DNA from: Proteus cibi
GTDB taxonomy: Bacteria > Pseudomonadota > Gammaproteobacteria > Enterobacterales > Enterobacteriaceae
Assembly: GCF_003144405.1 (NCBI RefSeq)
Contig: NZ_PENW01000031.1
Span: 167,220 to 231,219 of the forward strand
DNA length: 64,000 nucleotides
Direction: 5' to 3'
Below, piece by piece: positions 1 to 10,641 of the stretch. Each line of letters opens with the position of its first letter. The first letter of the stretch is position 1. Under the pieces are notes generated by a model. It ran no database searches, had not been told where the DNA came from, and saw only the letters and a program-made list of their open reading frames with translations. The position numbers and the translations under genes are program-made.

Positions 1-11
1 AGAGAAAAACT

Positions 12-87
<76 letters not shown>

Positions 88-123
88 ATTTGGTAAGTTT
101 TGACAATGACCAGTGGAAAGATT

Positions 124-199
<76 letters not shown>

Positions 200-235
200 A
201 TTTGGTAAGTTTTGACAATGACCAGTGGAAAGATT

Positions 236-311
<76 letters not shown>

Positions 312-347
312 GTCGCATAACACCACTAATAACTGTCTAAGAAAGAT

Positions 348-423
<76 letters not shown>

Positions 424-459
424 GTCGCATAACACCACTAATAACTGTCTAAGAAAGAT

Positions 460-535
<76 letters not shown>

Positions 536-547
536 GTCTTTCTTACA

Positions 548-579
548 CCCGTACAAACAAAATTCTTCATCGGTACGGG
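548..579 (-). other. Hairpin in tRNA-Gly leader
   Basis: CCCGTAC (548-554) and GTACGGG (573-579) form a perfect 7-bp inverted repeat in the leader of the polycistronic tRNA precursor. It could be a processing or stability hairpin; that role is inferred. Confidence 0.4.
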
Positions 580-585
580 AAGCGC

Positions 586-613
586 ATTATACGAGAAAAA
601 TGCTTAACCGCAA
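586..613 (-). promoter_or_regulatory. Predicted promoter of the tRNA-Gly array
   Basis: On the minus strand TTGCGG (608-613) is followed after 16 bp by a perfect TATAAT (586-591). A GC-rich discriminator (GCGCTTCCCG) follows, as is typical of stringently controlled stable RNA promoters. Confidence 0.7.
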
Positions 614-701
614 GCCCTTATCAACAAAAAAATACGTTTTTTTGATTACATGCCGATAAAATCATCACAATGATGCAATATCAATCATGAGTGCACGCTT
701 T

Positions 702-1247
702 TTACTCTTTAATAAAGGTTTTACGATAATAAGCAAGCTCTGCGATAGATTCACGAATATCATCTAATGCCTGATGAGTATTTTTTTTCTCAAAACCGTC
801 TAAAATTTCAGGCTTCCAACGACGTGCTAATTCTTTTAATGTGCTGACATCAAGATAACGGTAGTGAAAATATTGCTCTAGCTCTGGCATATAACGGTAT
901 AAAAAACGTCTATCTTGCCCCACACTATTACCACAGATAGGTGATACGCCTTTTGGTACCCATTTTTCTAGGAATTCAATTGTCGCTTTTTGTGCTGAAT
1001 TATCATCATATGAACTGGCTTTTACACGCTCAACTAAACCACTGCCCGTATGGGTACGTGTATTCCATTCATCCATTAAACTCAGTTGTTCATCAGATTG
1101 ATGGACTGCAATAACAGGGCCTTCGGCTAAAATATTCAGTTGAGGATCTGTCACGATAGTGGCAATTTCGATGATACGGTCACATTCAGGATCAAGGCCT
1201 GTCATTTCCAGATCTATCCAGATCAGATTGTTCTCGCTTTTTGACAT
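702..1247 (-). CDS. orn: Oligoribonuclease
   Basis: 3'-5' exoribonuclease that degrades RNA fragments of two to five nucleotides, and in particular pGpG, in the cytoplasm. At 181 aa it has the family length. The DEDDh fold is visible: D12 and E14 in IDLEMTG near the start, and the late motif [10 protein letters not shown] with its catalytic His and Asp. The ATG has AGGA seven bases upstream. It is transcribed towards the tRNA-Gly array and divergently from rsgA, the E. coli arrangement. No odd features. Confidence 0.97.
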   Translation of the reverse strand: MSKSENNLIWIDLEMTGLDPECDRIIEIATIVTDPQLNILAEGPVIAVHQSDEQLSLMDEWNTRTHTGSGLVERVKASSYDDNSAQKATIEFLEKWVPKGVSPICGNSVGQDRRFLYRYMPELEQYFHYRYLDVSTLKELARRWKPEILDGFEKKNTHQALDDIRESIAELAYYRKTFIKE

Positions 1248-1362
1248 AATATATCCTAGCTGTTTCTAAGTGTGAGACATGATATTTTAACGTTTATCAT
1301 AGCGCGTTTACTCAATAAGCACGACAGAAGAACATCTAACCGAATAATACAAGTGAGGATCG

Positions 1363-2421
1363 GTGACAAAACGTAAATTATCTAAAGGCCAGCAACGCCG
1401 AGTACAAGAAAATCATAAAAAGCGTTTGCAGAGCAAAGAGAAAAAAAACCACGTTGAATTAGACGATACGCAATTAGGCGAGGCGACCGAAGGCTTAGTG
1501 ATCAGTCGCTTTGGTCAACATGCAGATATCGAAGCGACAGACGGCACAATTACACGATGCAATATTCGACGCACAATCTCATCACTGGTAACAGGTGATA
1601 AAGTGGTTTGGCGTCCGGCACTACAAACACAAGAAAATGTCCGCGTAAATGGTATTGTAGAAGCCGTACACGAACGAACTTCCGTGCTTACTCGTCCTGA
1701 CTATTATGATGGTATTAAGCCTATTGCCGCTAATATTGATCAAATTATTATTGTTTCGGCTATTTTGCCTGAACTTTCTTTAAATATTATCGACCGCTAC
1801 CTTGTAGCATGTGAGACTTTAAACGTTGAGCCTCTGATTGTGCTCAATAAAATCGATATGTTAGATGAAGAAAGCCGTAAAACAGTTAATGAATGGATGC
1901 AGACTTATAAAGATATTGGTTATCGTGTCCTTGAAGTCTCTAGCTATACTAAAGAGGGGTTAGAAGCGCTGACTCAAGAACTGATCGGACGCATCTCTAT
2001 TTTTGCTGGGCAATCAGGTGTGGGTAAATCAAGTTTACTTAACACGCTGTTACCCCCGATGGAAGAAAGCATCGTTGTTAATCAAGTCTCTGATAACTCA
2101 GGTCTAGGTCAACATACCACGACAGCATCTCGCCTTTACCATTTCCCGCAAGGCGGAGATGTGATTGACTCTCCGGGTGTACGTGAATTTGGTTTATGGC
2201 ACTTAACGCCAGAGCAAGTAACAAAAGGTTTTGTTGAATTCAGACCATACCTTGGCGGTTGTAAATTCCGTGATTGTAAGCACTTAGACGATCCGGGCTG
2301 CTTAATTAGTGAAGCGGTGAGAAACAACGAAATCGCAGAAACGCGATTTGAAAACTACCATCGAATTTTAGAAAGCATGAGTCAGGTGAAAGTGCGTAAG
2401 AACATTAATTTAGACTCTTAA
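1363..2421 (+). CDS. rsgA: Ribosome small-subunit GTPase RsgA
   Basis: GTPase that helps late maturation of the 30S subunit. The protein is 352 aa, with a basic N-terminal tail, an OB-fold, then a circularly permuted GTPase: NKID (G4) at 162-165 comes before GQSGVGKSS (G1/P-loop, 216-224) and DSPG (G3, 269-272). A zinc knuckle follows with Cys300, Cys305, His307 and Cys313. The start is GTG with GTGAGGA upstream. It lies upstream of psd with an 88-bp gap, as in E. coli. Confidence 0.97.
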   Translation: MTKRKLSKGQQRRVQENHKKRLQSKEKKNHVELDDTQLGEATEGLVISRFGQHADIEATDGTITRCNIRRTISSLVTGDKVVWRPALQTQENVRVNGIVEAVHERTSVLTRPDYYDGIKPIAANIDQIIIVSAILPELSLNIIDRYLVACETLNVEPLIVLNKIDMLDEESRKTVNEWMQTYKDIGYRVLEVSSYTKEGLEALTQELIGRISIFAGQSGVGKSSLLNTLLPPMEESIVVNQVSDNSGLGQHTTTASRLYHFPQGGDVIDSPGVREFGLWHLTPEQVTKGFVEFRPYLGGCKFRDCKHLDDPGCLISEAVRNNEIAETRFENYHRILESMSQVKVRKNINLDS

Positions 2422-2509
2422 TAATTGATTCACTGACAACCCTATTAAGGGTGGGTACAATAGACCCCTTTTGTCTATTTTTTATCGTTTAATCCCAGAG
2501 GTTGCCATT

Positions 2510-3406
2510 TTGGACAAGCTAAAAATTAAACTACAGTATTTATTGCCTAAATTATGGCTAACACAGTTAGCAGGTTGGTTCGCAAATAAAAAAGCGGGTG
2601 CCATCACTCAGTTTGTTATCAAGACTTTTGCGAAAGCTTATAAAGTTGATATGAATGAAGCGAAAGACAGCCAGTTCCAAGCTTATTCTACATTCAATGA
2701 CTTTTTTATTCGTACTTTAAAAGATGGCGCTCGTCCTATCGTTGAAGGTAATGACAAACTTGCATTACCGGCTGATGGTGCAGTAAGTCAACTTGGTCTA
2801 ATTCACGATGATCAAATCTTACAAGCCAAGGGGCATCACTACACTCTTGAAGCATTACTTGCGGGTAATTTTATGTTGGCAGATAAGTTCCGTAATGGTC
2901 AGTTTATTACGACATATCTTTCACCTCGTGATTACCACCGTGTTCACATGCCTTGTGATGGTTTATTAAAAGAGATGATTTATGTCCCTGGCGATCTCTT
3001 CTCTGTTAATCCCTTAACAGCGGCTAATGTCCCTAACTTATTTGCACGTAATGAACGTATTATCTGCCTCTTTGAAACTCAATTTGGTCCAATGATACAA
3101 ATTCTCGTTGGTGCAACAATTGTTGGTAGTATTGAAACGGTTTGGTGTGGCATGGTAACGCCACCTCGTGAAGGTATTATTAAACGTTGGACATATCCTC
3201 AAGCAGATAAAGCAGGAGCGATATTCTTGAAAAAAGGGGAAGAAATGGGCCGGTTTAAGTTAGGCTCAACAGTCATCAACCTTTTCCCAGAAAATACCGT
3301 TCAATTGAATAAAGATCTTATGAATGGCTCCGTTACATTAATGGGGGAACAACTGGGTTCCATCATCAATGTCGCTGGTAATGACAATAATGCCATCAGT
3401 GAATAA
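2510..3406 (+). CDS. psd: Phosphatidylserine decarboxylase proenzyme
   Basis: Makes phosphatidylethanolamine from phosphatidylserine at the inner membrane. The proenzyme cuts itself at the LGST motif (residues 251-254) so that Ser254 becomes the pyruvoyl cofactor; the motif is intact. I chose the TTG start at 2510 because AGAGG stands 8 bases upstream and the protein then aligns from its first residues with E. coli Psd. The reading frame is open further upstream to 2471, but no ribosome site is visible there. 298 aa. mscM follows after 21 bp, so the two are probably cotranscribed. Confidence 0.95.
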   Translation: MDKLKIKLQYLLPKLWLTQLAGWFANKKAGAITQFVIKTFAKAYKVDMNEAKDSQFQAYSTFNDFFIRTLKDGARPIVEGNDKLALPADGAVSQLGLIHDDQILQAKGHHYTLEALLAGNFMLADKFRNGQFITTYLSPRDYHRVHMPCDGLLKEMIYVPGDLFSVNPLTAANVPNLFARNERIICLFETQFGPMIQILVGATIVGSIETVWCGMVTPPREGIIKRWTYPQADKAGAIFLKKGEEMGRFKLGSTVINLFPENTVQLNKDLMNGSVTLMGEQLGSIINVAGNDNNAISE

Positions 3407-3427
3407 CTCGTAATTCGGAGTAACTTT

Positions 3428-6400
3428 GTGCGCCTGATAATCAGTCTTTTCTTCTCGCTCTTTTTGACACTTTCATTAAGCGCATCCGCAATATCAGCAG
3501 ATGTAGAGAAATTACGTCAAGATATTAAACAACTTGAAGGAAGTACCAATCCTCAAGATATTGAGACAGTTCAGGCGCTACAAGGCACTATTAACTGGAT
3601 TAATGATGGTGAAAAAGCGCAAACAAACGCAGACAGCTATCAAAAAACCATTGATGATTATCCTCAAATTACGCAAGAGTTAAGAACCAAGCTTCTTGAG
3701 GAAAGCCACGCTGTTCCGACTATCCCTGAAAAAATTAGCATCCCTGATTTAGAACAGAAAATTATTCAAGTCAGTAGCCAATTAATGGAACAAGCACGGC
3801 TTCAACAGCAAGAACAAGATAAAAGCCGTGAAATTAGCGAATCTTTAAACTTATTACCTCAACAGCTTTCTGAAGCACGCCGTTTACTCAGTGATGCAAC
3901 AGCAAGACTCGCGGCGGTCAGTGCATCAACAACACCGTTAACAGAAGCACAAAATAAGCTCACACAAGCAGAAGTTACCGCACGTAAAGCGATGGTTAAT
4001 GAGCTAGAAATGGCACAACTTTCAGCGAATAACCGCCAAGAAATCGCTCGCCTTCGCTTAGAATTATTTAAAAAACGCTATCAGCGCCTTGATGTACAAC
4101 TACAACAATTGCGTAGCCTATTAAATATAAAGCGCCAAGAGGTGGCTGATCTCGCATTAGAAAAAACAGAAATGTTAGCGGAGAAAGGGGGGGAACTTCC
4201 TGAGTTTCTGACAAAACAGATCCAAACTAACCGCGAACTCTCTCAGATCCTGAATAAACAGACGCAGGAAATGAGTGAATTATCAGAAAAACAACGCATT
4301 ACCACACAACAGACACAGCAAGTTCGCCAAACACTCACCACCATTCGAGAACAAGCACAATGGTTAAGTGGCTCAACAGCATTAGGTGAAGCATTAAGAA
4401 CACAGCTTTCTCGCTTACCTGAAATGCCTCGTTCACAGGAACTTGATAGAGATATCATTCAGTTACGTGTCGAGCGTTTAGGTTATGAGGATATGCTGGA
4501 AAACTTAAGTAAGATCCAGCCGCCAGAAACTGCCGATGGTTCTAAATTACCTGAAGCTCAGCAATATATTTTTGATTCTCTTATCCAAGCACGTCATGAA
4601 TTATTGAATTCGTTGCTATCCGGTTATGACTCTCAAATTCTTGAGTTAACAAAACTAAAAGTGGCGACAACACAATTAGCGGATGCATTAAAAGAGACAA
4701 AAGACGCAACAAACCGTTATATGTTCTGGGTTGCCGATATCAGCCCAATCAAATTTAATTATCCCGTTTTATTGGTCAAAGATATTACTCGACTGCTTTC
4801 GCTGGATACCTTTTCACAATTAGGTCATGCTGCTGTCAGCATGCTTAAAAATCAGGATACGTTCCTATTTCTCTTTGCCACTTTATCGATAGTCGGCTTT
4901 AGTCTACGCACTCGAAAACATTACAACGCCTTTCTTGAAAGAGTCAGCAACCGTATTGGTAAAGTCACACAAGATCACTTTTCACTGACAATACGCACTG
5001 TCTTTTGGTCAATTTTAATTGCGTTGCCATTACCTCTATTATGGTCAGCAGTGGGTTATGGTTTACAAAGTGTTGAATGGCGTTATCCCATGGCGGGAGC
5101 GATTGGATATGGCGTCACAGCGGCAGCACCTGTGCTGTGGTTATTTATGATCAGTGCAACGTTTGCACGTCATAACGGTCTGTTTATTGCTCAATTTAAA
5201 TGGAAAGAGAGTCGAGTTAAAAAAGCGATGCGCTTTTACCAACTTTCTATTTTTGTCATCGTTCCGCTGATGATGTCATTAATTACCTTTGAATATTATA
5301 GTGATAGAGAGTTTGCTCCAACGGTGGGTCGTTTCTGTTTCTTACTACTCTGTATTGCCCTAAGCTTTATTACGTCAAGCCTTAAAAAAGCGCACGTCCC
5401 GCTTTATCTTGATAAACATGGATCTGGCGATAACCTAATCAACACCATTTTATGGTGGTTCTTACTGGTTGCTCCGGTTATTGCCGGTTTAGCCTCCGTC
5501 TTAGGTTACCTTTCTACCTCGATTGTCTTACTCGGTCGTTTAGAAATGTCTGTCGCCATTTGGTTTGCTCTGCTGATTATCTACCATATTATTCAGCGAT
5601 GGATGCTTATTCAGCGCCGGAAATTAGCCTTTGAACGTGCTAAACAAAAACGTGCAGAAATTCTGGCCCAGCGTGCAAAAGGTGAAGATGAAAATACGAT
5701 TGTCGGGAGCAGTGGTGAAAGCACCGTAGGACTTGAAATTGAAGCTCAAGAAATAGACCTTGATGCTATCAGTGCGCAATCTATTGGTCTAGTTCGCTCT
5801 ATTCTGACGATGATTGCATTAGTCTCGATGATCTTATTGTGGTCTGAATTAAACACGGCGTTCTCTTTCGTCGATAATATCCGGCTTTGGGACGTTACCT
5901 CATCGGTGAATGGCGTTAACACAGTGCAACCAATCACGATGGGCTCTATTTTAGTGGCGATCCTCGTCATTATTATTACAACTCAATTAGTTCGAAACCT
6001 TCCTGCTTTACTTGAGTTAGCCATTTTGCAACATCTTGATTTAACACCGGGTACCGGTTACGCCATTACCACGATGACCAAATACACCATCACCTTAATT
6101 GGTAGTATTGTGGGCTTCTCTTTATTAGGAATTGAGTGGTCAAAATTGCAATGGCTCGTTGCAGCAATGGGGGTTGGGTTAGGTTTTGGTTTACAAGAAA
6201 TTTTTGCCAACATCATTTCGGGTTTGATGATCTTATTTGAAAAGCCAATCCGTATTGGTGATACCGTCACCATTCGTAATTTGACCGGAAATATTTCTAA
6301 GATCAACACACGGGCAACTACGTTAACCGACTGGGATAGAAAAGAAATTATCGTACCGAACAAAGCCTTTATTACAGAGCAATTTATTAACTGGTCACTC

Positions 6401-6763
6401 TCCGATTCAGTCACTCGTATCGTAATGACAATCCCTGCTCCAGCAGACTGCAACAGTGAACAAGTGACCAATGTGTTATTAGAAGCCTCAAAACGCTCCA
6501 CAATGATTTTAGAGAACCCCGCACCTGAGGTTTATCTAGTCGATTTACAGCAAGGTATTCAAATTTTCGAACTACGTGTTTATGCAGCAGAGATGGGGCA
6601 TCGAATGCCAGCAAGACACGAAATCCACCAAAATATTCTCTTAGCCTTCGCTGAGCATGGCATCCCATTACCGTTCCCTCCATTCCAAGCAAGAGTCGAT
6701 ATGATGGGAAATACAATTCGTAGCTCAATGCGAGCGACACCAAGAGAAGTCGGCGGATTATAA
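3428..6763 (+). CDS. mscM: Large mechanosensitive channel MscM (MscS family)
   Basis: Inner-membrane channel opened by membrane tension under osmotic downshock. The protein is 1111 aa. It has an N-terminal signal peptide, a long periplasmic, mostly helical and Gln-rich domain (to about residue 430), then a series of membrane segments. The conserved MscS core lies near the C-terminus (GVGLGFGLQEIFANIISG, then KPIRIGDTVTI). The GTG start has CGGAG upstream. It is adjacent to psd as in E. coli, where the gene was called yjeP. Length and motif order exclude the short MscS and point to MscM; MscK is the alternative paralogue. Confidence 0.95.
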   Translation: MRLIISLFFSLFLTLSLSASAISADVEKLRQDIKQLEGSTNPQDIETVQALQGTINWINDGEKAQTNADSYQKTIDDYPQITQELRTKLLEESHAVPTIPEKISIPDLEQKIIQVSSQLMEQARLQQQEQDKSREISESLNLLPQQLSEARRLLSDATARLAAVSASTTPLTEAQNKLTQAEVTARKAMVNELEMAQLSANNRQEIARLRLELFKKRYQRLDVQLQQLRSLLNIKRQEVADLALEKTEMLAEKGGELPEFLTKQIQTNRELSQILNKQTQEMSELSEKQRITTQQTQQVRQTLTTIREQAQWLSGSTALGEALRTQLSRLPEMPRSQELDRDIIQLRVERLGYEDMLENLSKIQPPETADGSKLPEAQQYIFDSLIQARHELLNSLLSGYDSQILELTKLKVATTQLADALKETKDATNRYMFWVADISPIKFNYPVLLVKDITRLLSLDTFSQLGHAAVSMLKNQDTFLFLFATLSIVGFSLRTRKHYNAFLERVSNRIGKVTQDHFSLTIRTVFWSILIALPLPLLWSAVGYGLQSVEWRYPMAGAIGYGVTAAAPVLWLFMISATFARHNGLFIAQFKWKESRVKKAMRFYQLSIFVIVPLMMSLITFEYYSDREFAPTVGRFCFLLLCIALSFITSSLKKAHVPLYLDKHGSGDNLINTILWWFLLVAPVIAGLASVLGYLSTSIVLLGRLEMSVAIWFALLIIYHIIQRWMLIQRRKLAFERAKQKRAEILAQRAKGEDENTIVGSSGESTVGLEIEAQEIDLDAISAQSIGLVRSILTMIALVSMILLWSELNTAFSFVDNIRLWDVTSSVNGVNTVQPITMGSILVAILVIIITTQLVRNLPALLELAILQHLDLTPGTGYAITTMTKYTITLIGSIVGFSLLGIEWSKLQWLVAAMGVGLGFGLQEIFANIISGLMILFEKPIRIGDTVTIRNLTGNISKINTRATTLTDWDRKEIIVPNKAFITEQFINWSLSDSVTRIVMTIPAPADCNSEQVTNVLLEASKRSTMILENPAPEVYLVDLQQGIQIFELRVYAAEMGHRMPARHEIHQNILLAFAEHGIPLPFPPFQARVDMMGNTIRSSMRATPREVGGL

Positions 6764-6785
6764 GCCCTACATCGATTAATTTGAT

Positions 6786-6829
6786 AAAAAGCCATTATCT
6801 TTCATTTTTCCAGAAGATAATGGCTTTAT
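6786..6829. terminator. Bidirectional terminator between mscM and yigL
   Basis: Inverted repeat GCCATTATCTT (6791-6801) and AAGATAATGGC (6814-6824), with A-rich and T-rich flanks. It lies between two convergent genes and could serve both. Confidence 0.85.
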
Positions 6830-6861
6830 TCTTTTTTATTCGTCTTTTTCTTTAGGAGGGA

Positions 6862-7662
6862 TCACACTTGATATAGCTTACGTAAATAATGAGGAACAGC
6901 ATCATCGGCATTGGTGCCAATGACTTCCATATTCGGTAGCAGATCTTTTAATGTCTGGTGCGCATTTTCCATAATACAACCTTTACCCGCCATCTGTAGC
7001 ATCTCTTTGTCGTTCATACCATCACCAAACGCGATAGCATCTTTCGCAGAGTGCTGCATCAGCTCAGCCACTTTTTCTAGTGCCTCACCTTTAGATACCC
7101 CTCCTGCCATCACTTCTAAGCAATTACGCAGTGAGAAACTCACATTAACCTTATCGCCCCAGCGCTGATTAATTTCATTCTCTAGCTTCAGTAATAGCTC
7201 ATGATCATCAGAGGTGAAGAAGACTTTACAGACATTGGTGGTCGGAAATCCCGTTTTACAATATAACTCATAGCCAAAATCTGATTCTCTAAAGAACTCA
7301 CAAGCCCCAGGCATCTCTTTATTAACATACCAGTAGTCACCAGCATAAATATTAGTTTCAATTTCAGGGTGATCAAAAACCATAAGAGCCAAATCATAGG
7401 CAATTTCAGGTTCAAGATCTTGGCTAAAAATAAGGTCGCCATGAGTATTATGCACTCGTGCACCATTAGAGGTTATCATATAAGCGTTGATGCCTAATCC
7501 ATCACGAATTTGAGCAACATCAACATGATGACGACCTGTTGCGAATACAAAATGTACGCCTTTATTGATAAGTAGATGCAGAGTTTCTTGCGTGTAGGGA
7601 GTTAATACATGGTTAGGTGATAACAGTGTGCCATCAAGATCTGAAGCGACTATCGAATACAT
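6862..7662 (-). CDS. yigL: HAD-family sugar-phosphate/PLP phosphatase YigL
   Basis: Cof-type haloacid dehalogenase phosphatase; the E. coli homologue acts on pyridoxal phosphate and sugar phosphates. The nucleophile motif DLDGTL is near the N-terminus and the late acidic motif GDGMND near residue 215. I chose the ATG at 7662 (266 aa, the E. coli length) because AGGA lies six bases upstream; the ATG at 7668 is too close to it. It follows pldB by 12 bp and is probably in its operon. Confidence 0.92.
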   Translation of the reverse strand: MYSIVASDLDGTLLSPNHVLTPYTQETLHLLINKGVHFVFATGRHHVDVAQIRDGLGINAYMITSNGARVHNTHGDLIFSQDLEPEIAYDLALMVFDHPEIETNIYAGDYWYVNKEMPGACEFFRESDFGYELYCKTGFPTTNVCKVFFTSDDHELLLKLENEINQRWGDKVNVSFSLRNCLEVMAGGVSKGEALEKVAELMQHSAKDAIAFGDGMNDKEMLQMAGKGCIMENAHQTLKDLLPNMEVIGTNADDAVPHYLRKLYQV

Positions 7663-7674
7663 ACACATTCCTGA

Positions 7675-8679
7675 TTAAAATAAATGCTTATCATAAAACT
7701 CACAGATTTCATTTAATGCTTGTGAGCGTAGCTTATCTATTTCGAACAAGATTTCATGATGCGCACCCTCAATCACCAGTGGCAATTTTTGCTTTTCTTC
7801 TCTTGTTCTGGACTGACTATAACGTTCACAGAAAGCCCTTAGCTCTTGATTATCTACCACCTTATCATGCTCTGCCTCGAGCACTAATAGAGGGGTATTA
7901 ATCTCTCCCGCATGTTCAATTAACCAATCTCCCATTTTTAGACTTTCTCCCATCCAATGATAAGTAGGACCGCCTAATCGTAGCTCTGGAAAATCAGCAT
8001 AATAACGTAAATACCGGCGATATCGCTCATGGCTATGTGTTAACACATTAAGGATAAATGGCAGTGGAAACCATTTACCTGTTGATACCGCGTAGTTATT
8101 TCTTTCAGATTGACTTTGTTCTGCTCGGTTAACTAAAAAATTAGCCACCCAGCGAGGTATGGGTAATTTAATACCAAACATCGGTGCACTTAATGCCGCT
8201 GCTTTAAAAACATGAGTTTGCTTTAGAAGATATCCCGCTAAGATAGCGCCCCCCATTGAGTGAGCTAATGCAAAATAATGCGGGTATTGAAAAGGTAACA
8301 CTATCGTATCGACGAACGTTGAAAAATCATCGATATAATCACTGAATTTCTCTACATGCCCTTTTTGCGTATCTTCTAATAGTCTATCAGACAGCCCTTG
8401 TCCTCGATGGTCGAGAAGAAAAACATCATAGCCTGAGTGAAAGAAATCAAATGCAACTTCAGGGTACTTTACATAGCTTTCACTGCGACCTGAAGCAATA
8501 ACCAGTGCTTTATTGTGCGATGGTGAGCGCCAATGAACATAGCGAATTTTGGCACCATCAACACCAATAAACTCCCCCTCTTCGCGTAGCCCCCAAAAAT
8601 CCAATAAAACGCCATTCGTAAATGCAGAAAACTGCTTTTCACGCGATAACCACGAATATTTAAACAGAGTGGTTGTCAT
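7675..8679 (-). CDS. pldB: Lysophospholipase L2
   Basis: Alpha/beta hydrolase acting on lysophospholipids at the inner membrane. 334 aa. The nucleophile elbow AHSMGGA is visible near residue 138, DHRGQGLS near 95, and a late GAHHEI supplies the catalytic His. SD AAGGAG precedes the ATG. It sits between yigL and recQ; E. coli also has rhtB/rhtC here, which are missing. Confidence 0.93.
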   Translation of the reverse strand: MTTTLFKYSWLSREKQFSAFTNGVLLDFWGLREEGEFIGVDGAKIRYVHWRSPSHNKALVIASGRSESYVKYPEVAFDFFHSGYDVFLLDHRGQGLSDRLLEDTQKGHVEKFSDYIDDFSTFVDTIVLPFQYPHYFALAHSMGGAILAGYLLKQTHVFKAAALSAPMFGIKLPIPRWVANFLVNRAEQSQSERNNYAVSTGKWFPLPFILNVLTHSHERYRRYLRYYADFPELRLGGPTYHWMGESLKMGDWLIEHAGEINTPLLVLEAEHDKVVDNQELRAFCERYSQSRTREEKQKLPLVIEGAHHEILFEIDKLRSQALNEICEFYDKHLF

Positions 8680-8697
8680 TGGCTCTCCTTATTGGCG

Positions 8698-10527
8698 TTA
8701 CTCGAAGCCCTCAATATGGTCACGAATGAGTGTCATAAAAGCGGGTCCAAATCGTTCTAATTTTCGTTGTCCAACACCGTTTATTAACAACAATTCATCA
8801 GGGTAAACGGGGCACTGCTCTGCCATTTCAATCAATGTGACATCATTAAAAACGACAAATGGCGGAATGTTTTCTTCATCAGCAATAGACTTACGTAATT
8901 TACGCAGTTTCGCAAATAATTTTCTATCGTACTGTCTATGGGTATTTTTTGTTTGTTGATTACGGCTTTTTGTCGGGCTTAATAATCGAGGTACGGCTAA
9001 TTGTAATGGCACTTCACCACGCAAGATCGGTCTAGCCATCTCTGTCAGTTGTAATGCAGAGCGATGGACAATATTTTGTGTCACCATACCTAAATGAATA
9101 AGCTGGCGGATCACACTGACCCAATGTTCATGGCTTTGCGCTTTACCAATACCATAAACAGGTAATGTATCGTGTCCCGAATCGCGAATACGCTGATTAT
9201 TCGCACCTCTTAAAATTTCAACAATATAACCAATACCAAAATGCTGACCAGTACGATAAATACAGGACAATGCCTTTTGTGCATCCACTAAACCATCATA
9301 TTGCTTAGGAGGATCAAGGCAAATATCGCAGTTACCACAGGCATTTTGTCGATGTTCATCGAAGTAATTTAGTAACACTAAGCGACGACATGTTTGCGCT
9401 TCAGCAAAGGCTCCCATCGCATTAAGCTTATGCATTTCAATTGCTTTTTGATCACTTTCTGGCTTTTCATCTAAACAACGACGCAACCACGCCATATCGG
9501 CAGGATCGTAAAATAAGACCGCTTCTGCGGGTAGCCCATCTCGCCCAGCACGCCCTGTTTCTTGGTAATAAGATTCAATATTTCGAGGAATATCAAAGTG
9601 AACCACAAAACGGACATTGGGTTTATTTATTCCCATACCAAACGCGACAGTGGCGACAACAATTTGCAAATCATCTCGCTGGAAAGCGTCTTGTACTTTA
9701 GCGCGTTGTGCAATTTCCATTCCCGCATGATAACCCGCAATGCTTAATCCTCGTTTACTCAGACGTTCTGCTGTTTCTTCGACTTTACTGCGACTATTAC
9801 AGTAAATAATGCCGGATTTTCCTTTCTGACCACGAATAAATAGCCATAGCTGATCAAGCGGTTTGTATTTCTCTACTAAAGTGTAGCGGATATTCGGTCT
9901 ATCGAAACTGCTGATATGAATCAGAGGATCACGCAACACTAGCTGATTAATAATATCGTAACGTGTTGTATTATCCGCCGTTGCCGTCAGTGCAATAATC
10001 GGCACATCAGGAAGATATTGTCTTAATAATCCGATACCACGATATTCAGGACGAAAATCATGTCCCCATTGTGAAATACAATGCGCTTCATCAACAGCAA
10101 GTAATGCCGGTTTCCACTGCACTAATTGATGAAGAAAACTTTCCATCATTAAACGTTCAGGGGCAATATACAGCAGTTTTATTTCGCCCTTTTGACAACG
10201 TATTTGAACATCAAACTGCGCTTCACGCGTTTGGGTTGAGTTTAAATAAGCAGCTTCAATACCATGAAGGCAAAGTTGATCAACCTGATCTTTCATCAGT
10301 GAGATGAGTGGCGAAACAACCACAGTCAGCCCATCGAGCAATAATGCGGGAATTTGATAACAAAGGGATTTACCACCCCCTGTCGGCATCACAACGAGGC
10401 AATCTCTTCCCGTGGTAATGGTATGGATGATTTCTTGCTGACCAGGGCGAAATTGCTGATAACCAAAGGTTTCTCGCAAAATAACCTGTGCTGATGGCAT
10501 TGAATTAAGAACTTCTGCTGTGGACAC
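8698..10527 (-). CDS. recQ: ATP-dependent DNA helicase RecQ
   Basis: 3'-5' superfamily 2 helicase of the RecF recombination pathway. 609 aa, the E. coli length. The order is helicase core (MPTGGGKSLCYQ Walker A, DEAHCISQWGHDFRP with the aromatic loop), zinc-binding cysteines (CGNCDIC), winged helix, and a C-terminal HRDC domain. The start is GTG with AGAGGAA upstream. pldB follows closely downstream. Confidence 0.97.
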   Translation of the reverse strand: MSTAEVLNSMPSAQVILRETFGYQQFRPGQQEIIHTITTGRDCLVVMPTGGGKSLCYQIPALLLDGLTVVVSPLISLMKDQVDQLCLHGIEAAYLNSTQTREAQFDVQIRCQKGEIKLLYIAPERLMMESFLHQLVQWKPALLAVDEAHCISQWGHDFRPEYRGIGLLRQYLPDVPIIALTATADNTTRYDIINQLVLRDPLIHISSFDRPNIRYTLVEKYKPLDQLWLFIRGQKGKSGIIYCNSRSKVEETAERLSKRGLSIAGYHAGMEIAQRAKVQDAFQRDDLQIVVATVAFGMGINKPNVRFVVHFDIPRNIESYYQETGRAGRDGLPAEAVLFYDPADMAWLRRCLDEKPESDQKAIEMHKLNAMGAFAEAQTCRRLVLLNYFDEHRQNACGNCDICLDPPKQYDGLVDAQKALSCIYRTGQHFGIGYIVEILRGANNQRIRDSGHDTLPVYGIGKAQSHEHWVSVIRQLIHLGMVTQNIVHRSALQLTEMARPILRGEVPLQLAVPRLLSPTKSRNQQTKNTHRQYDRKLFAKLRKLRKSIADEENIPPFVVFNDVTLIEMAEQCPVYPDELLLINGVGQRKLERFGPAFMTLIRDHIEGFE

Positions 10528-10570
10528 ACCGTTCCTCTGAAAAGCTGCTGATAAAAACTATGATGAGGAG

Positions 10571-10600
10571 TAAAAGAAAAGGCACCAATATGAAGGTGCC
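10571..10600 (-). terminator. pldA terminator
   Basis: On the minus strand, the hairpin GGCACC / GGTGCC (10581-10600) is followed by a T-rich tract, about 40 bases past the pldA stop. Confidence 0.8.
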
Positions 10601-10641
10601 ATCATCATTTATAGCACTATGCTAACCCAGAACGGGGAAAA